DNA of 6,433 nucleotides from CAZHRJ01 sp964534765. Lineage in GTDB: Bacteria; Lindowbacteria; 2-12-FULL-62-27. Where the stretch lies: positions 1-6,433 of the forward strand of contig CAZHRJ010000162.1 in NCBI GenBank assembly GCA_964534765.1. Direction: 5' to 3'. The notes under the pieces are model-generated. The model was not told where the DNA came from and did not search any database. It worked only from the letters and a program-made list of their open reading frames with translations. The translations under genes and the position numbers were made by a program. How positions within the stretch are numbered: position 1 is the stretch's first letter; each line of letters starts with the position of its first letter. Shown here piece after piece: positions 1 to 5,578 of the stretch.

Positions 1-449
1 TTCGGATAGCGGCAGAGCCTGCCGGCCCAATCGACGGCGACGACGGCCCTGGGAGACCGGCCGGCGCTCCGGAGAAGTCTCAAGCAAATCGTTTCGACGG
101 ACGTTGGATCGACGTTTCCGGTCTCCGGTTCGATATCGGCCCATAGAATTTCGGCGCCTCGATTAAGAAGCGGAAGGTTCGTGGCCGAGCAGGTCATGGG
201 CGTGGAGATCACGGCGGTCGTTCTGTCTATTCCGGCGAGGAAATAGGCGAGTTCGAGCGCCGATGTGGCGGAATTGACGGCAACGCATCGTTCCGGATCG
301 AGATTGAGATAAGTCGCCACGGCGGCCTCGAATTGAACGACGCGAGGCCCGTCGCCGATCCATCCGGAGGCAAGCGATTGTCGGATCATGGCGACGACTC
401 GGTCGGCCGAGGCCGGATCCTCGAACGGAACCTTAAAGAGCGGGATCAC
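1..449 (-). CDS. DegT/DnrJ/EryC1/StrS-family aminotransferase, N-terminal part (3'-truncated by the window)
   Basis: This is the first 149 residues of a PLP-dependent aminotransferase of the DegT/DnrJ/EryC1/StrS type. Members usually transfer an amino group to a keto nucleotide sugar to make amino sugars for surface glycans. The start is a GTG at 449-447, giving an N-terminus MIPLFKVPFEDP, which is typical of the family; AGGA at 462-459 lies 9 bases upstream. Visible family features are SGWIGDGP (28-35) followed by FE (40-41), the NSATSAL segment (59-65) that corresponds to the cofactor-phosphate loop, TPMTCSATN (83-91), and a WADIEPETGNVDP stretch (103-115). The Schiff-base lysine and C-terminal domain lie beyond position 1, so catalytic competence cannot be judged. 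The start overlaps the glycosyltransferase gene by 17 bases, which suggests translational coupling. The family call is strong. The substrate, and whether it is a sugar at all, are inferred. Confidence 0.85.
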   Translation of the reverse strand, partial: MIPLFKVPFEDPASADRVVAMIRQSLASGWIGDGPRVVQFEAAVATYLNLDPERCVAVNSATSALELAYFLAGIDRTTAVISTPMTCSATNLPLLNRGAEILWADIEPETGNVDPTSVETICLRLLRSAGRSPRAVVAVDWAGRLCRYP

Positions 450-1893
450 CGAGCCGGATCCTGGCCAACCTGCGCCATCGATCGGCGAAGGCGGTTTGGT
501 CGCCGTTCATCCGGGCGAGGGCGATTTCGGCCGAACGTCCGGACATCAGGGCATAAGCCCCGACGTAATTGCCGAAGGCGGCGGTCGTCGGGTCGTTTCT
601 TTCCATGGCGTCGATCCAGGCCTTAGCGGCCGCGAGCTGGCCTCCGGAAAGGAATGCGTCGATGTGGGAATCCAGTTCGGCGAGCAGTTCGGGACCATGG
701 TTGACTCGTTCCGGCCACGACGTTTCGCGCACGATCGTCGCGATCCGATCCAGGCGGTGATCATAGGTATGAGTCGAGATGATTTTCGCGCGCGCGCGTT
801 CGACGATGGCAAGTCGTTCGTCCTCATTTTCCAGCAATCGGCGGGCCCTCGCGACGGCCTCTTCCGGAGAGGAATAATAAACCATTTCGTCCTCATCGAA
901 GAATTCGAGTTGTCCGGGATGGCGTTCGGTAAGAAGCGCGGCCCCAGCCGCCGGAGAATCGTAATGGCGCTGATCGGCGACCTGAACCGATTGCAGTTTG
1001 GAAACGTTCAGAACCAATTTCGCCCGTTGATAGACGGCGTGAACCTTGGTGAAGTGAATCGTTCCATGCCAATGTTGGGGTGGTATGAATTTGAGCCAAT
1101 CAGGGCCGCCCCAGACCTGAATTCCGAGCGGCCAGAGCGCCTTTACATATCGCAGGCGCTCTATAAGTGAGGCCCGAAGATCGATAAGACAGGCGAGCGA
1201 GCGGCGTGATACCGGATGTTCAATGAGCCGGCGGATTGCCGGAGTCGCTTCGATCAAATCCAATGGGAAGGCGTCGCGCTCGTGCGTGAGCCGTATGGCC
1301 GCCTCGGCGATGCGGGAAAGAATTTCGGATTTTCGCAGGTGAAAATCGAGCCCGGTTTGTCCGATTATATCCTTGAGAATCTCATCATATCGGCCGAGAC
1401 CGAGATCGGCGATGAGCGCGATCGGAACGTCGCGTTCGGCGGCCGGCGGCCCGGGGGCGAATCGTTCCGGATCGGTGGCCATCGGAACGAAATGAACCCT
1501 GGACATACCGGAAGCCTTAAGCGGGGCGAGCCAGTGTCGATTATTGACCAGGGCAATGATCGAATCGAAGGCGCGATCATGAGGATCCGAGGAGAGGAAG
1601 AACGGATTATCGACGTACCAGGGAATGCATCTAACGCGGGAAATTTCGCACCAGGCGGCCAGCGGGAATCCGGCTCCACAGCCGAGTCGATTGATGAAGA
1701 TGACGGCTTCGGGCCTATAGGCTTCAAGCGCCCCGAACAGGGCGTCATGGGTGGCGTAATCACGCGGCGTCCAGCGATGGGATTCGGTTTCCCGCATCCG
1801 GATCACGAGTGGCGCCGGGATGCGAAGCGAGGCCCGCCGGATGAGCGATGGCATGACGGTCGAGGCTTCCGAGGCGACGAAAACGAGTCTCAT
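433..1893 (-). CDS. CgeB-like glycosyltransferase with helical C-terminal extension
   Basis: A 486-residue protein resembling CgeB/spore-maturation-type glycosyltransferases (GT-B fold, GT4-like), which move sugar from a nucleotide donor to a glycan or protein. The N-terminal half has the DUF3880-like pattern: VIFINRLGCGAGFP (64-77), then IPWYVDNPFFL (90-100), then VHFVPMATDPERF (133-145). The C-terminal catalytic part shows a GIQVWGGPDW turn (257-266), KLVLNVSK (292-299), RHYDSPAAGAALLTE (309-323), where R309 and D312 to G317 match the donor-binding loop, and the HTYDHRL helix (375-381). Residues about 390-486 lie beyond the usual domain and look helical and TPR-like. The ATG overlaps the methyltransferase stop as ATGA, and no good Shine-Dalgarno sequence is visible, so it is probably translated by coupling. 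The donor and acceptor cannot be read from sequence. No transmembrane segment is evident, so it is likely cytoplasmic. Confidence 0.85.
   Translation of the reverse strand: MRLVFVASEASTVMPSLIRRASLRIPAPLVIRMRETESHRWTPRDYATHDALFGALEAYRPEAVIFINRLGCGAGFPLAAWCEISRVRCIPWYVDNPFFLSSDPHDRAFDSIIALVNNRHWLAPLKASGMSRVHFVPMATDPERFAPGPPAAERDVPIALIADLGLGRYDEILKDIIGQTGLDFHLRKSEILSRIAEAAIRLTHERDAFPLDLIEATPAIRRLIEHPVSRRSLACLIDLRASLIERLRYVKALWPLGIQVWGGPDWLKFIPPQHWHGTIHFTKVHAVYQRAKLVLNVSKLQSVQVADQRHYDSPAAGAALLTERHPGQLEFFDEDEMVYYSSPEEAVARARRLLENEDERLAIVERARAKIISTHTYDHRLDRIATIVRETSWPERVNHGPELLAELDSHIDAFLSGGQLAAAKAWIDAMERNDPTTAAFGNYVGAYALMSGRSAEIALARMNGDQTAFADRWRRLARIRLGDPAL
459..462 (-). promoter_or_regulatory. ribosome binding site of the aminotransferase gene
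   Basis: AGGA on the minus strand, inside the end of the glycosyltransferase gene and 9 bases before the GTG at 449. It supports the GTG start, which also gives the family's typical N-terminus. Confidence 0.5.
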
Positions 1894-2462
1894 TTTATCG
1901 CCACGGCCATCATCGCCTCGGACATGAAATCGTCGTTCGCCTTGACTTCTCCGCTCTGAAACCCGGCTTCGGTGAGCGCCTTGGCGAGCATCGGTCGGGT
2001 CCAGCCGGATCGCTTGAGGATCCAGGGGTTGCCCGCGGCGACGTGGGGTTTGAATCCGAAGATCTGATCGAAGGCGGAGACCGGCCCGATGGGCGATTCG
2101 TAGCGCGTCGAGTCGAGTCCTTCTTCGAGGACGGCGCGGCAGAGTTTCTCAAAATCGAGGCAGACGATGAGGCAAGCGCCTCCTGGAACGAGCACGCGAT
2201 GAAATTCCCGCAACATTTTAGCGGCCTGATCCCAGGTAAGGTGATCGATGACCGATTTACACCATACGGCGTCGATCGAGGCGTCGGCGACGCCTTGAAG
2301 GTTCCAGACCTGGGCGATCAGATCCGGTTCGACGGATGGATCGGCGTCAACGCGAAGTCTGGCCCATTCCGGCCCCTCGAAATTGGGATGAATTCTCGAT
2401 TCGGCCGGGCCGCATCCGGCGTCGAGGACTATTTTGGCGGCCGTTGTCGTCAGGATGTTCAT
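1890..2462 (-). CDS. class I SAM-dependent methyltransferase (type 11-like)
   Basis: A compact 190-residue Rossmann-fold methyltransferase. Motif I is VLDAGCGPA (12-20), which binds the SAM methionine part. The acidic ribose-binding position follows in RVDADP (37-42). After it come the strand-4 region IDAVWCKSVIDHL (63-75), with IDHL in place of the common EHL, and the post-motif FHRVLVPGGACLIV (87-100). The C-terminal residues about 140-190 carry LTEAGF (163-168), which is usual in type 11 methyltransferases. GGAG at 2474-2471 lies 8 bases before the ATG. The ATG overlaps the sulfotransferase stop by four bases (ATGA), and its own stop overlaps the glycosyltransferase start in the same way. 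Substrate is unknown. Sitting among glycosyl-, sulfo- and aminotransferase genes, O- or N-methylation of a sugar is a reasonable inference. I see no DNA-methyltransferase motif such as DPPY or PCQ. Confidence 0.85.
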   Translation of the reverse strand: MNILTTTAAKIVLDAGCGPAESRIHPNFEGPEWARLRVDADPSVEPDLIAQVWNLQGVADASIDAVWCKSVIDHLTWDQAAKMLREFHRVLVPGGACLIVCLDFEKLCRAVLEEGLDSTRYESPIGPVSAFDQIFGFKPHVAAGNPWILKRSGWTRPMLAKALTEAGFQSGEVKANDDFMSEAMMAVAIK

Positions 2463-3265
2463 ATCGGATGCTCCGGGTAATAAGAGGAGACTTTGCGGAT
2501 TTCCGCCAATTCATTGGGCGTGAACCAATTCATTCCGCGCCCGATCTCTCCGATGTTCCATTGCGCGATCTCGTTTTTTCCGGCGATAACTCTTTTAAGG
2601 CGATCCGTTTGGTGATGGTCCGGCGGGTTGCCGGTGACGAATTGGAGCGTATTTTCAAGCGTTTGAAGCGGATCGAGGGCGAGATCCTCGAATTTCACGA
2701 CGAGGGCCGAGTTGATCTTTCCGGTTTGGATGGCGTGGTTCCAGGAAACACGGAATTGAATGAGCCACGGGAGCGCGAATCGGATGAGGAAATCGCGGCG
2801 GCCGGCCGGCGGAAGATTCATGAAATCGCCGTTCGTTCTGGCGAAGCTAAAATGGTTTTCGGAGAAGGCGTATATTGGGTCGATCAGTTCGTCGTGCAGG
2901 CTCACCATAACGTCTTCGGGTCTTCTGGCGAGAACGATGGTCTTGACGCCGAAGAAATTGAGGGTCTTGACGCCGGGGCCGGTGGCGCGGCAATGAAGCC
3001 GCGAGACGCCGCCTGAGCGAAGGAACCTGGCTATCTGATAAGGGGAGGGTTCTTGTTCGGCGTGGACGAAGGATTCGCAGAATTTGGCCGGTTTGAGGTC
3101 GAGGGCGATGGCGACGGCGGTTCCGACGAACGTCGAGGCCGATTTCGGGCAGGCGGCCACGAGCACGAGGGGCCGGCGCGGTTCATTTTCGAGTTCGGCC
3201 TGAAGGGACTCGTCGGGTTCGAATCCGGCGGGTCCCTTCATGGCCGAATGTACGGCTTCGAGCAT
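2459..3265 (-). CDS. PAPS-dependent sulfotransferase-family protein
   Basis: A 268-residue protein with the layout of cytosolic-type sulfotransferases, which transfer sulfate from PAPS to hydroxyl or amino groups of sugars, lipids or proteins. The 5'-phosphosulfate loop is ACPKSASTFVG (38-48), a variant of PKSGTT. H91 in LHCRATGPG is a candidate catalytic base. The 3'-phosphate motif is LARRPEDVMVSL (112-123), with Arg and Ser in the expected places. KFEDLALDP (191-199) matches the family's YEDL..DP, and IGRGMNWFTPNE (241-252) matches the C-terminal PAPS-binding loop. I chose the ATG at 3265-3263, 8 bases after the upstream stop; a second ATG at 3241 would give 260 residues. No clear Shine-Dalgarno sequence precedes either, so reinitiation after the preceding gene is likely. 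The open frame extends further upstream, but that would overlap another gene in non-family sequence. Substrate is unknown. Confidence 0.8.
   Translation of the reverse strand: MLEAVHSAMKGPAGFEPDESLQAELENEPRRPLVLVAACPKSASTFVGTAVAIALDLKPAKFCESFVHAEQEPSPYQIARFLRSGGVSRLHCRATGPGVKTLNFFGVKTIVLARRPEDVMVSLHDELIDPIYAFSENHFSFARTNGDFMNLPPAGRRDFLIRFALPWLIQFRVSWNHAIQTGKINSALVVKFEDLALDPLQTLENTLQFVTGNPPDHHQTDRLKRVIAGKNEIAQWNIGEIGRGMNWFTPNELAEIRKVSSYYPEHPI
2471..2474 (-). promoter_or_regulatory. ribosome binding site of the methyltransferase gene
   Basis: GGAG on the minus strand, inside the end of the sulfotransferase gene and 8 bases before the ATG at 2462. With the ATGA overlap it supports both this start and coupled translation. 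Confidence 0.6.
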
Positions 3266-3273
3266 ACGCTTTA

Positions 3274-4257
3274 TTAATCGAGTCCCGACCCATATTTGCC
3301 GTGGACGGTTCCGGTGAACGTGGTATTGGCCGTATCCGACGGCGAGAGAATGACGACGAGCCGTTCGCCCGGCAGCGTGACGACGCTGGCCAGGTCGGCT
3401 TCCTTCAGATCGATCTCTTTGAGGTTTGAGGTGTCGGTCGTGACGGTATGCTTGAAGATAAGGCGCGATTTTCCTTGCACGGCGCCCGTGGATTGTTTGG
3501 CCGCGAAACAATAAACATCGAGAGTTCCGGTCGTATCACTGTCCGGTGTTTCGCCGGTCATGACGATTTTCGTCGCTTTCGCCTGAACGTCCGCGTTGTA
3601 AGCCGGTCCGACGTCGGTATTGGTCGTCGATATATCGGAATCCTTCGGTTGGCTGAAGAGCGGAAGATTGGCTTTGGAGACGCGGGCGACACCGATATAG
3701 TTATCGCTTCCCAGATCCGAGTCGAACTCGCGGCCGATGCAGAACTGGCGGGCGATCCTGTCGGTATCGGCCGTGGCCGGATCGGCGCCGATGAAGTTAT
3801 CCGTGGCGGAGGTGTCGAATTCGACGAGGACCGTTTGGCCGGAGTCGATCGCGTCGCTGCCGGCCTTGGTGAGGAGGACGCCGACATTATCGAACCTGGA
3901 CCCCGGCAGCGCGGCCACCAGCGAGGCCCGCCAGTTGGGCGAGGTATTGATGGCCTGGATGAGGCCTCCCATCCCGAAGTAACTCTTGGTGGTGTCGGAG
4001 AAATTATCCGAGATCAGAAGTCCATCCGTATCCGTGCCCACTTGATCGCCGTTAAGCGTCGTGTCGGTGTTGATGGTGGCATCGGAAGCGTCCGAGTCGT
4101 CGGAATCGGACCCGACGGCCAGGAGAACTCCATCCGAATCGATCTTGTGGAATCCCTTGGAGTCCTTATCGCCGATAAAGGTCAGATTAAAAGCGACGCC
4201 CTCATCGACGGTGATGGCTCCGGTTTGAGATTGTCCGATTGCTTTGCTCCATGTCAT
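3274..4257 (-). CDS. putative virion (head decoration-type) protein, Asp/Ser/Thr-rich
   Basis: I do not recognise this 327-residue protein. It follows the capsid gene by 16 bases and precedes the sulfotransferase by 8. The ATG at 4257-4255 is chosen because a near-perfect Shine-Dalgarno sequence lies 6 bases upstream; a longer open frame to 4440 would run through the capsid gene. The protein is acidic and rich in Asp, Ser, Thr and Gly, with few Lys/Arg, no signal peptide and no membrane segment. Residues about 38-90 are low-complexity, with alternating Asp and Ser such as GSDSDDSDASD (49-59). The rest looks like beta-strand sandwich, with strands near 125-148, 187-200, 229-232, 264-272 and 288-306. 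Position after the major capsid gene and the strong ribosome site suggest an abundant structural protein such as a decoration protein or head fibre. That role is inferred from context, not from homology. The Asp-rich stretch could bind divalent metal. Confidence 0.7.
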   Translation of the reverse strand: MTWSKAIGQSQTGAITVDEGVAFNLTFIGDKDSKGFHKIDSDGVLLAVGSDSDDSDASDATINTDTTLNGDQVGTDTDGLLISDNFSDTTKSYFGMGGLIQAINTSPNWRASLVAALPGSRFDNVGVLLTKAGSDAIDSGQTVLVEFDTSATDNFIGADPATADTDRIARQFCIGREFDSDLGSDNYIGVARVSKANLPLFSQPKDSDISTTNTDVGPAYNADVQAKATKIVMTGETPDSDTTGTLDVYCFAAKQSTGAVQGKSRLIFKHTVTTDTSNLKEIDLKEADLASVVTLPGERLVVILSPSDTANTTFTGTVHGKYGSGLD

Positions 4258-4263
4258 GGTTCC

Positions 4264-4274
4264 ATCACCTCCTT
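4264..4274 (-). promoter_or_regulatory. near-perfect Shine-Dalgarno sequence for the Asp-rich protein
   Basis: Read on the minus strand, the sequence AAGGAGGTGAT matches the 16S rRNA anti-Shine-Dalgarno tail over its full length and sits 6 bases before the ATG at 4257. Its first A is also the last base of the capsid stop codon. It is by far the strongest ribosome site in the window, decides the start of this gene, and suggests high-level translation. Confidence 0.85.
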
Positions 4275-5473
4275 CAAGCGGCGATCCGATCGACTTCGAG
4301 GATAACGCCGAGGGATTTATCCATCGTCGATTTAAGTCCCACGTTCCGAACCACCTGGGCCTCGGTCCGCAGTTGACCCGGCGTCGCGGCGATGCCGTAT
4401 CGGTTTGAGCCGCGTTCGATGAGCGTTTCGCCGTGTTCAACCGGCTGAATACCCCTGAAATCGACGAGCAGAATGGCGTTTACACCATCGAACCCGTAAT
4501 GGGGGACGATGGTGATCGGCGCGGCGATTCCCGGGATATCCACGTGTTTGATGTTGAGTTTAAGGGTTTCAACATCGGCCGGTTGGCGGACGATTCCCAT
4601 CTTCTCGGCCCAACGCGCGATTTTCGCCGAGAGCGAATTGCTGCAGAAGGCGAATTTCTCGTGCGCGCCGTGAAACCGGTTGACCGCCTGCGCGAATTCG
4701 ACGAAAGCCGAGAAGTCGAGCGTTCCGCCGGCGTGGAATCGGTTATTCCTCATGGCGATGGGGAAGACCCCCTCGGTGGCCCAGATTGTCTGCCCTGCCG
4801 TCGAAGTATCGATTCCGCCCCTGGACCAGAGGAACAGGTTCTCCAGGTCCTTGGCGTATTCCCTGAACTGCTGGGCTTCGATCCGTGCTTCTTCCTTGGG
4901 GCCGTACATATCCGCCAGTTGCATATGCCATGTGATGGCCCATGTTCGCTGGAGGACGGTGAGTCGTTGGGTTTTCCGGTCGGTCGCCCGGATACGAACG
5001 GCGGCCGGGGTTGCGTCTTCGTGGCCGACGGTCGCCACGAGTTTGAGGCGTGCGCCGGCCGGAATGACTTTATCCACCGAATTAAAGGGTCTGCCGGGTG
5101 TAACGTCGATTGACCCGGCCGTGACGGCTGCGGGCGTGGCGTTGACGCGGACGTTGAGATCGAGCGGGTTTCCCCGGTCGTCGATCACGGCGTAAACTTG
5201 TCGGGCGATCACGTTGGATCGATCATCGACGGAGATATCCGCGCCGACCGCCGAATCGGCGGTGACTTCGAGTTCCCGGTTAAGGTCCCATTCCGATTGC
5301 GTCTCGTAGGTCATGTTGGGGACCTGCATGAAACCCCGCATCATGTTCGAGAGCACGAGGAACGGCGTTTGATCCGGTTCTGGGTGAACCAGTTCCGGGA
5401 TAACGAAGGGCCTGATACGTCCGGTATCGCCCCTATCGGTGGATGCGATTGTGATGGTGTCGTTGACAGCCAT
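4274..5473 (-). CDS. major capsid protein, SU10/DUF5309-like
   Basis: A 399-residue protein that I read as the phage major capsid subunit (HK97 fold) of the kind found in SU10-like phages. Evidence is the N-terminal pattern FVIPELVHPEPDQTPFLVL (23-41) followed by YETQSEWDLNRE (56-67), which matches the 'TPF...EW' opening of that family. A mid-section TWAITWHMQLADMYGPKEE (177-195) then leads into long helices with an AKDLENLFLW stretch (207-216). The C-terminal part has FCSNSLSAKIARWAEKMG (276-293) and a GNVG-like RNVGLKSTMDKSLGVILEVD (376-395) end. Residues about 85-165 form a beta-rich, Val/Ala/Pro-rich segment, possibly an insertion or the E-loop/spine region. The ATG at 5473 has GGGAG at 5485-5481, 7 bases upstream. 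The upstream neighbour fits a scaffolding protein. Family assignment is from remembered pattern similarity, so the exact capsid subfamily is less sure than the capsid role. Confidence 0.75.
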   Translation of the reverse strand: MAVNDTITIASTDRGDTGRIRPFVIPELVHPEPDQTPFLVLSNMMRGFMQVPNMTYETQSEWDLNRELEVTADSAVGADISVDDRSNVIARQVYAVIDDRGNPLDLNVRVNATPAAVTAGSIDVTPGRPFNSVDKVIPAGARLKLVATVGHEDATPAAVRIRATDRKTQRLTVLQRTWAITWHMQLADMYGPKEEARIEAQQFREYAKDLENLFLWSRGGIDTSTAGQTIWATEGVFPIAMRNNRFHAGGTLDFSAFVEFAQAVNRFHGAHEKFAFCSNSLSAKIARWAEKMGIVRQPADVETLKLNIKHVDIPGIAAPITIVPHYGFDGVNAILLVDFRGIQPVEHGETLIERGSNRYGIAATPGQLRTEAQVVRNVGLKSTMDKSLGVILEVDRIAA

Positions 5474-5480
5474 GCTTCAT

Positions 5481-5485
5481 CTCCC
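5481..5485 (-). promoter_or_regulatory. ribosome binding site of the capsid gene
   Basis: GGGAG on the minus strand, 7 bases before the ATG at 5473. It supports that start rather than a start further inside the gene. Confidence 0.65.
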
Positions 5486-5516
5486 GGCTCGATTTGGGTC
5501 ATCGAGTCCTGGAATC

Positions 5517-5547
5517 GGCGCGCCGCGTTAACGGATGGGGCGGCGCC
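5517..5547 (-). other. GC-rich hairpin in the gap before the capsid gene
   Basis: The 105 bases between the scaffold-like stop and the capsid start (5474-5578) hold no gene. Within them GGC-GC-GCCGC (5517-5526) can pair with GCGGC-GCC (5540-5547), giving eight base pairs with a two-base bulge and a 13-base loop. There is no run of U after it on the transcribed strand, so it is not a normal intrinsic terminator. It could be an RNA-processing or stability element or a partial attenuator ahead of the capsid gene, or simply chance in GC-rich DNA. I see no convincing sigma-70 promoter in the gap. Confidence 0.3.
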
Positions 5548-5578
5548 TCGAGTGAAGATGGCCTTAAACCGGATGGAA

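Noticed and set aside
388..1959. Long plus-strand open frames opposite the glycosyltransferase gene (388-1170, 1216-1959)
   Set aside because: They lie opposite a well-supported gene, show no recognisable domains, and are explained by GC-rich codon bias that removes stops from the antisense frame.
1890..2462. A phage DNA methyltransferase for anti-restriction
   Set aside because: No DPPY/NPPY or PCQ catalytic motif; the protein is small and of the type 11 small-molecule/sugar kind.
433..3265. Similarity in gene content to Nod-factor decoration (sulfo-, methyl- and glycosyltransferase)
   Set aside because: The individual proteins do not look like NodH, NodS or NodC, and the context is phage head genes; the resemblance is only in enzyme types.
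2043..3277. Plus-strand open frames 2043-2480, 2336-3016 and 3053-3277
   Set aside because: Antisense shadows of the methyltransferase and sulfotransferase genes, with Arg/Gly-biased composition and no motifs.
2459..3511. A 350-residue version of the sulfotransferase starting at 3511
   Set aside because: The extra N-terminal 82 residues are Arg/His-rich out-of-frame sequence of the preceding gene; family similarity begins only after about 3175.
3274..4440. A longer, 388-residue version of the Asp-rich protein starting at 4440
   Set aside because: It would overlap the capsid gene by over 160 bases with basic, unrelated sequence, while the ATG at 4257 has a near-perfect ribosome site.
5516..5525. 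Ten-base palindrome CGGCGCGCCG as an operator
   Set aside because: A self-complementary run of C and G this short is likely by chance in this composition, it has no second copy nearby, and it is partly used by the hairpin.
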